A stretch of 64,000 nt of DNA, from contig OZ220706.1 in NCBI GenBank assembly GCA_965116695.1, positions 4,712,001 through 4,776,000 on the forward strand. The letters are read 5' to 3'. This document shows, in pieces, positions 59,030-64,000 of the stretch (positions are counted from its first letter, which is position 1; every line of letters starts with the position of its first letter). The notes under the pieces were generated by a model. The model saw nothing but the letters and a program-made list of their open reading frames with translations, was not told the DNA's origin and searched no databases. The stretch is from JAJDTT01 sp965116695 (lineage in GTDB: Bacteria > Acidobacteriota > UBA6911 > RPQK01 > JAJDTT01). The translations under genes were made by a program, and so were the position numbers.

Positions 59030-61417
59030 ATGAGAAAACGTTCGCGGAAAATCAGCCGGCTCCGGGCTCGAAATCGTGATTCGGCGAGGTCGCACATCGC
59101 CCGTTTGGTGCTCCTGAGTCTCTTCCCGGCGCCGCTGGCCTTCGCGGCCCCCTCTCAGGATTCCAAGGTCGACTTTCAACGGCAGATTCGCCCCCTGCTC
59201 TCCGACGCCTGTTTTCAGTGCCACGGACCCGACCCCAAGGTCCGCATGGCCGGCCTGAGGCTGGACCTGCGCGAGGACCTGTTCCAGGCGCGGACCTCCG
59301 GAGCGCCCGTCGTTCCCGGAGATCCGGATGACAGCCTGATCCTTCAGCGCATCACACACGAAGATGCGAACCTCCGCATGCCGCCCGCGTACTCGCAAAA
59401 GACGCTCAGCGGCGACCAGATCGACCTGATCCGCCAATGGATCGAGCAGGGAGCCGTCTGGCAACAGCATTGGGCGTTCACACGTCCCCAGCGGCCGGAC
59501 CTGCCTCAGGTGAAGGACAACTCCTGGCCCCGTCAGGACCTGGACCGCTTCGTCCTCAAGCGCCTGGAATCACAGGGCCTGGCTCCGTCGCCTCCCGCGG
59601 AAAAGAGCCGCATCCTGCGCCGGGTGACGTTCGACCTGACCGGGCTGCCGCCGACCCTGGGTGAACTGGACGCCTTCCTTGCGGACCCGTCTCCCGGGGC
59701 CTATGAGAAGGCCGTCGACCGGCTTCTGGCCTCGTCCCGCTACGGAGAACGCATGGCGGCCGTCTGGCTCGATCTGGCCCGCTACGCCGACACCGACGGC
59801 TACCAGGACGACGAGCCGCGAATCATGTGGAGGTGGCGCGACTGGGTCGTCGACGTGCTGAACCAGAATCTCTCCTTCGACCGGTTCACGATCCAGCAAC
59901 TGGCCGGGGACCTGCTTCCCGAGGCGACCCCGGAGCAGAAACTGGCCACCGGTTTCCTGCGCAACAACCGGGTCAACGGGGAAGGCGGTTCCATCGCCGA
60001 CGAGTTCCGCATCGAGTACGCCGTCGATCGCGTCAACACCGTCTCGACCACCTGGATGGGACTCACCGCCGGCTGTGCGCGTTGTCACGATCACAAGTAC
60101 GATCCCATCTCCCAGACCGAGTTCTACGGCCTTTTAGCCTTTTTCAACAACATCTCCGAGCCGGGCACCTACCGGCGCAGCTCCGCGCCCACCATCAAGG
60201 TGCCGCCGCGGGTCGTGCAGCGCCAATTGGACCGGATCCATCGCGAACTCCAGGTCCTGGACCGGGATTCACCTGCGTACGCCGCGCTGGAAACCCGGCA
60301 TCGGCGTCTCTGGGAACAGGTCCCCGCCACCATGATCATGCGGGAGGACGACGCCCGGGAGACCTTCGTCCTGGGACGCGGACAATACGATCAGCCGGGC
60401 GCCAAGGTGACTCCTGGCGTCCCCGAGGTTCTCCCCTCGCTGCCTCCGGCAGAGTCCGCCAACCGGCTGGCGCTGGCCCGGTGGCTGGTGGATCCCTCCC
60501 ATCCCCTCACCGCGCGCGTGGCGGCGAACCGGTTGTGGCAATTGCACTTCGGCGCCGGTCTGGTGCCGACGCCCGAGGATTTCGGGGTGCAGGGAGAGCC
60601 GCCGACCCATCCCCTCCTGCTGGATTGGTTGGCGAGCGAGCTGATCCGGCTGGAATGGGACGTCAAGGCCTTCCAGCGGATGATCGTCACCAGCGCCACC
60701 TACCTGGAATCGTCGAAGCTCACACCGGCCCTGCTGGAGAGGGATCCGGCCAACCGCCTCCTGGCGCGGAGCCCGCGTTTGCGGTTGTCCGCCGAGATGA
60801 TCCGGGATCAGGCCCTGGCCGTGAGCGGCCTCCTGGTCGGGTCGCTCGGCGGACCGTCGGTCAAGCCGTATCAGCCGGCCGGAATCTGGGACGAGATCGC
60901 CGGCGGCGCCACCGGCGCCTACAAGAAAGGCTACGAGCAGGGAACCGGCGCCCATCTCTACCGCCGCAGCCTCTATTCGTTCTGGCGGCGCACCATTCAT
61001 CCTCCCGGCATGGAGGTCTTCGATGCCCCGAGCCGGGAGGTCTGCACCTCCCGGCGCGAGCGGACCAACACGCCGCTCCAGGCATTGACGCTCATGAACG
61101 ACGTGACCTACGTCGAGGCGGCCCGCGCTCTCGCCCGGCGCCTGATCCGGGAGGGCGGCCCCACCGACGAGGACCGCGTCGGCTTCGGTTTCCGGCTGGT
61201 CACGTCGCGCCACCCCGAGCCCACGGAAATCGAGGTGCTGATGCGCGGTCTCGAGCGCTATCGGTCGGCCTACGAAAACAATCCCGAGGCAGCCGCGAAG
61301 TTGGTAACGGTTGGCGAGGCCGCATTGGATCCGGAACTGGACACCGTGGAACTGGCCGCCCACACTGCCCTGGCGAACGGCCTGTTGAATCTGGACGAAA
61401 CCATCCACCGGGAATGA
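59030..61417 (+). CDS. DUF1549/DUF1553 protein with N-terminal PSCyt1-type c haem domain
   Basis: 795 aa. A hydrophobic signal (about 24-40) precedes a planctomycete cytochrome C domain (VDFQRQIRPLLSDACFQCHG; CxxCH 61-65). DUF1549 follows (DRFVLKRLESQGLAPSPPAE, later GCARCHDHKYDPISQTEF near 349). DUF1553 is at the C-terminus (VAANRLWQLHFGAGLVPTPE; REVCTSRRERTNTPLQALTL). Unlike the 8245 homologue it has the classical CxxCH haem domain and no Ig-like modules. The stop overlaps the DUF1501 start by 4 bp. Confidence 0.93.
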   Translation: MRKRSRKISRLRARNRDSARSHIARLVLLSLFPAPLAFAAPSQDSKVDFQRQIRPLLSDACFQCHGPDPKVRMAGLRLDLREDLFQARTSGAPVVPGDPDDSLILQRITHEDANLRMPPAYSQKTLSGDQIDLIRQWIEQGAVWQQHWAFTRPQRPDLPQVKDNSWPRQDLDRFVLKRLESQGLAPSPPAEKSRILRRVTFDLTGLPPTLGELDAFLADPSPGAYEKAVDRLLASSRYGERMAAVWLDLARYADTDGYQDDEPRIMWRWRDWVVDVLNQNLSFDRFTIQQLAGDLLPEATPEQKLATGFLRNNRVNGEGGSIADEFRIEYAVDRVNTVSTTWMGLTAGCARCHDHKYDPISQTEFYGLLAFFNNISEPGTYRRSSAPTIKVPPRVVQRQLDRIHRELQVLDRDSPAYAALETRHRRLWEQVPATMIMREDDARETFVLGRGQYDQPGAKVTPGVPEVLPSLPPAESANRLALARWLVDPSHPLTARVAANRLWQLHFGAGLVPTPEDFGVQGEPPTHPLLLDWLASELIRLEWDVKAFQRMIVTSATYLESSKLTPALLERDPANRLLARSPRLRLSAEMIRDQALAVSGLLVGSLGGPSVKPYQPAGIWDEIAGGATGAYKKGYEQGTGAHLYRRSLYSFWRRTIHPPGMEVFDAPSREVCTSRRERTNTPLQALTLMNDVTYVEAARALARRLIREGGPTDEDRVGFGFRLVTSRHPEPTEIEVLMRGLERYRSAYENNPEAAAKLVTVGEAALDPELDTVELAAHTALANGLLNLDETIHRE

Positions 61418-62895
61418 GACAACCGATGACTTCTCCCACGCATCCAATCGCCAAGGCCCGGGAGCTGTTGACCCGGCGCCACTTCTTCGGCCGGTCCGGG
61501 ATGGGAATCGGCGCGGCGGCGCTGAGCTCTCTGTTGGCGGAGGACCTCTCCGCCGCACCGCTGGGGAATCCCGGAGCGGCAGCCGGAGCGGCGGGTCTGC
61601 CCCATTTCGAGCCCAGGGCCAAGCGGGTGATCTACCTCTGCCAGGCGGGCGGACCGGCCCAGATGGACCTGTTCGACTACAAGCCGGGCCTCAAGGAAAT
61701 GTTCGACGTCGATTTCCCCGACTCGGTGCGGCAGGGCCAGCGTCTGACCACCATGACCTCGGGCCAGGATCGATTCCCGGTGGTGCCCTCCATCTTCGAA
61801 TTCCGCCGGCACGGAGAGTGCGGCGCCTGGGTCAGCGAATTGCTGCCCCATACGGCCGGCGTGGTGGACCGGCTCTGCCTGATCAAGTCGATGCACACCG
61901 ACGCCATCAACCACGATCCCGCCATCACGCTGCTGCAGACCGGCTTCGAGCGGTCGGGCCGCCCCAGTCTGGGAGCCTGGCTCTCCTACGGCTTGGGAAG
62001 CGGAAACCGGGACCTGCCCACCTTCGTGGTCATGACCTCCAACTCCAAGAGTGGGTCGCAGCCGCTGTACAAGCGCCTGTGGGGCAGCGGCTTCCTCCCC
62101 ACCCGGCACCAGGGAGTGAGATTCCGCGGCGTCGGCGATCCGGTCCTCCACCTTTCCAACCCGCCGGGAATGGACAGCGCCACGCGGCGGCACATTCTGG
62201 ACGACGTCGCCCGATTGAACGAGTTGAAACAGGCCGAGTTCGGAGACCCTGAGATCGCCACCCGAATCGCCCAGTACGAGTTGGCGTTCCGGATGCAGAC
62301 CTCGGTTCCCGAGCTGGCGGACCTGTCCGGCGAACCGGACCACATCTTCCGTCTCTACGGAGACGACGCCCGCGAACGGGGCACCTACGCCTCCCACTGC
62401 CTGATGGCCCGGCGGCTGGTGGAGCGGGGCGTGCGCTTCGTGCAACTGTTCCACCGGGGCTGGGATCAGCACCGGGACCTGCCCAAGGACCTGGCCGGCC
62501 AGTGCAAGAGCACGGACCGGGCCACGGCCGCCCTGATCCTGGACCTGGAGCAACGAGGGATGCTGGACGATACCCTCATCGTCTGGGGCGGCGAATTCGG
62601 CAGAACCATCTATTGCCAGGGAGATCTGACCAAGGAGAACTACGGACGGGACCACCACCCGCGCTGCTTCACCGTGTGGCTGGCCGGCGGCGGAGTCTCC
62701 GGCGGTCTGAGCTACGGCGAAACCGACGATTTCAGCTACAACATCGTCAAGGATCCGGTGGAGGTCCACGACCTGAACGCCACCATCCTGCATCTCCTGG
62801 GCATCGACCATCTGCGCTTGACGTACAAGTTCCAAGGCCGTGACCATCGCCTGACCGACGTCCACGGCAAAGTACTCAAACCGCTCCTGGCGTAG
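61414..62895 (+). CDS. DUF1501 protein, Tat-exported
   Basis: 493 aa. The twin-arginine signal is TRRHFFGRSGMGIGAAALSS (about 20-39). DUF1501 hallmarks are VIYLCQAGGPAQMDLFDYKP, LIKSMHTDAINHDPAITLLQ, QLFHRGWDQHRDLPKDL, LIVWGGEFGRTIYCQG and GRDHHPRCFTVWLAGG. It is translationally coupled to the DUF1549/DUF1553 gene by ATGA; an internal ATG 12 bp later is possible. Function is unproven, but the fixed pairing implies a complex or shared substrate. The 6821 homologue is a second set. Confidence 0.93.
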   Translation: MRQPMTSPTHPIAKARELLTRRHFFGRSGMGIGAAALSSLLAEDLSAAPLGNPGAAAGAAGLPHFEPRAKRVIYLCQAGGPAQMDLFDYKPGLKEMFDVDFPDSVRQGQRLTTMTSGQDRFPVVPSIFEFRRHGECGAWVSELLPHTAGVVDRLCLIKSMHTDAINHDPAITLLQTGFERSGRPSLGAWLSYGLGSGNRDLPTFVVMTSNSKSGSQPLYKRLWGSGFLPTRHQGVRFRGVGDPVLHLSNPPGMDSATRRHILDDVARLNELKQAEFGDPEIATRIAQYELAFRMQTSVPELADLSGEPDHIFRLYGDDARERGTYASHCLMARRLVERGVRFVQLFHRGWDQHRDLPKDLAGQCKSTDRATAALILDLEQRGMLDDTLIVWGGEFGRTIYCQGDLTKENYGRDHHPRCFTVWLAGGGVSGGLSYGETDDFSYNIVKDPVEVHDLNATILHLLGIDHLRLTYKFQGRDHRLTDVHGKVLKPLLA

Positions 62896-63235
62896 GGCGA
62901 GGAAACAGAAAGGAGCGACGAAATGGAGCGACGAAATGGAGCGGCGACTTTCCTGTCGCCGGGAGCGGCGACTTTCAGGCGCCGGGAGCGGCGTGTTTCA
63001 CGCGCCGATTGGATCGGCGTCTTTCAGGCGCCAGGAGCGGCGTGTTTCACGCGCCGATTGGAGCGGCGTCTTTCAGGCGCCGGGAGCGGCGTGTTTCACG
63101 CGCCGATTGGAGCGGCGTCTTTTAGGCGCCGACTGGGGAGTTAGCGCGGACGGAGTCCCCCCCGTACGCTTCGTTGGCAGTTGGGACTCCATAAACTTGT
63201 TCAATCGCACGGCCAGAAACTCTTAGGTAAATCAA
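62896..63235. repeat. Array of eight TTTC-loop hairpins
   Basis: Between 62938 and about 63132 eight units of about 23-26 bp each begin GAGCGGCG or GATCGGCG and end in a CGCC arm, with TTTC (once TTTT) in the loop. Stems alternate between GTG-TTTC-ACGCG and GTC-TTTC-AGGCG types, so the last six units form three copies of a 48-49 bp pair. The remaining 100 bp up to the next start show nothing else. Confidence 0.8.
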
Positions 63236-64000
63236 TTGCTCACCGGACCTTCCAATTGGAATCGCCTGTTCATCCTGACCGCCATCGTGGCGCTGTCAGG
63301 CTGCGGCCGGACCGCCACAGACCAGGAAACTCCCCCCCACGGCCTGACCGAACGTACCCTCTGGACCACCTCCCGCGTCGTAGGATCACCCGAACCCCCG
63401 CCGCGGTATCACCTCCAGCGAGTCTTCCCCCAGCACACTTTCGAGAACCCCATCTTCATCGCCCAGGACCCCAACTCCGAGCGCCTGCTGGTCGCCGAGT
63501 ACGGAGGCCGGATCTACAGCTTCCCACCCAACGACCCCGATACCGGAAAACACCTCGTCCTGGACTGGAACCGCCGCATTTCCGCCTTTTCCTTCCATCC
63601 CCGCTACCAAGAGAACGGCCAGGTGTTCGTCTTTAGCCCCACCGACCCCAAGCTGGAAGACCAGAAGGACGAAGACGGCAAACCGATAAAACAGCTCAGC
63701 CGAGTCTCCCGATTCGAACTGAACCCGGACAGCAACCCGCCGCGCCTGCGTCCCGAATCGGAACGGATCATCGTCCAATGGCCCGCGGGAGGCCACAACG
63801 GCGGCGAAGCCGTCATCGGCCCGGACGGCTACCTCTACATCGCCACCGGGGACGGCACCAGTACCTCCGACCGGGAGCACACCGGCCAGGACATCGACGA
63901 CCTGCTGGCCGTCATGATGCGGCTCGATGTGGAGCGGCCAGACCCCGGCCGGGCCTATTCCATCCCCCCGGACAACCCCTTCGTCGGCGTGCCCGGCGCC
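63236..64000 (+). CDS. Glucose/sorbosone dehydrogenase-like lipoprotein (3' partial)
   Basis: The frame begins at TTG (63236), 8 nt after TTAGG, and stays open to the window end (255 codons). LFILTAIVALSGC is a lipoprotein signal. Propeller sequence follows: HTFENPIFIAQDPNSERLLV, AEYGGRIYSFPPND, QWPAGGHNGGEAVIGPDGYL and YIATGDGTSTSDREHTGQD, typical of PQQ-dependent soluble aldose dehydrogenases (GGDH). It probably oxidises sugars in the periplasm. There is no ATG start, so the TTG choice rests on the lipobox and SD. Confidence 0.8.
   Translation, partial: MLTGPSNWNRLFILTAIVALSGCGRTATDQETPPHGLTERTLWTTSRVVGSPEPPPRYHLQRVFPQHTFENPIFIAQDPNSERLLVAEYGGRIYSFPPNDPDTGKHLVLDWNRRISAFSFHPRYQENGQVFVFSPTDPKLEDQKDEDGKPIKQLSRVSRFELNPDSNPPRLRPESERIIVQWPAGGHNGGEAVIGPDGYLYIATGDGTSTSDREHTGQDIDDLLAVMMRLDVERPDPGRAYSIPPDNPFVGVPGA

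Noticed and set aside
62938..63132. CRISPR array
   Set aside because: Units are palindromic and adjacent, without 30-40 bp unique spacers, and no cas gene is near. They are hairpin repeats.

Overview
This is a GC-rich bacterial chromosome segment, cut at both ends. It encodes LPS-core heptose enzymes (hldE-type, hldD), an Oar-like TonB-dependent outer-membrane protein, many Tat or Sec exported proteins, and two clusters of the DUF1501 / DUF1549-DUF1553 'planctomycete-type' cytochrome families. This combination points to a Gram-negative of the Acidobacteriota (Solibacter/Bryobacter-like or a marine relative), with Planctomycetota/Verrucomicrobiota-like lineages as alternatives. The placement is an inference from gene content; no rRNA, tRNA or CRISPR array was seen.

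Layout. 1-6.8 kb: end of a CPA2 K+/H+ antiporter, an enolase-superfamily dehydratase, then a decay zone with three pseudogenes. 6.8-12.8 kb (minus): operon of a PPC-domain protein, a DUF1549/DUF1553 protein and a DUF1501 protein. 12.9-15.1 kb: metallophosphoesterase and sugar isomerase. 15.1-16.9 kb: a REP-associated tyrosine transposase among its repeats, sitting inside a broken duplication of neighbouring isomerase and enolase genes. 16.8-20.3 kb (minus): DapA-like aldolase and two more enolase-superfamily enzymes. 20.4 kb: dead antitoxin. 20.8-25.3 kb: DJ-1/PfpI protein, penta-haem c-type lipoprotein and exported beta-propeller. 25.7-32.5 kb: sialidase, heptose genes, PIG-L deacetylase, two amidohydrolases and an MFS carrier. 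32.5-39.7 kb: an accessory island with two paralogous XPB-N-terminal-like proteins flanking a VapBC pair and a broken second TA pair, followed by an AAA ATPase-nuclease fusion. 39.7-44.8 kb: creatinase-like peptidase, propeller-cupin protein, class III aminotransferase and M20 peptidase. 44.9-48.1 and 56.1-57.6 kb: exported GH43/GH32-like propeller proteins. 48.3 kb: ilvD. 50.3-51.2 kb: tandem copies of a small membrane protein. 51.5-56 kb: TonB-dependent receptor and a Tat-exported enolase-superfamily enzyme. 57.8-62.9 kb: sialidase and a second DUF1549/DUF1501 cluster. 62.9-63.2 kb: hairpin array. 63.2 kb to the end: start of a sugar-dehydrogenase-like lipoprotein.

Taken together the genes suggest a heterotroph scavenging acidic or amino sugars from glycans. 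Exported sialidase and GH43-like propellers and an Oar-type receptor act at the surface; MFS carriers import; sugar-acid dehydratases, aldolases, isomerases, amidohydrolases and deacetylases act inside. Several dispersed repeat families (GGGGACAGTC, GTAGGGGC, GGGGGACTGTTAGTC and TTTC-loop hairpins) sit in almost every larger intergenic gap. Decayed genes are frequent, which indicates ongoing repeat-associated rearrangement.
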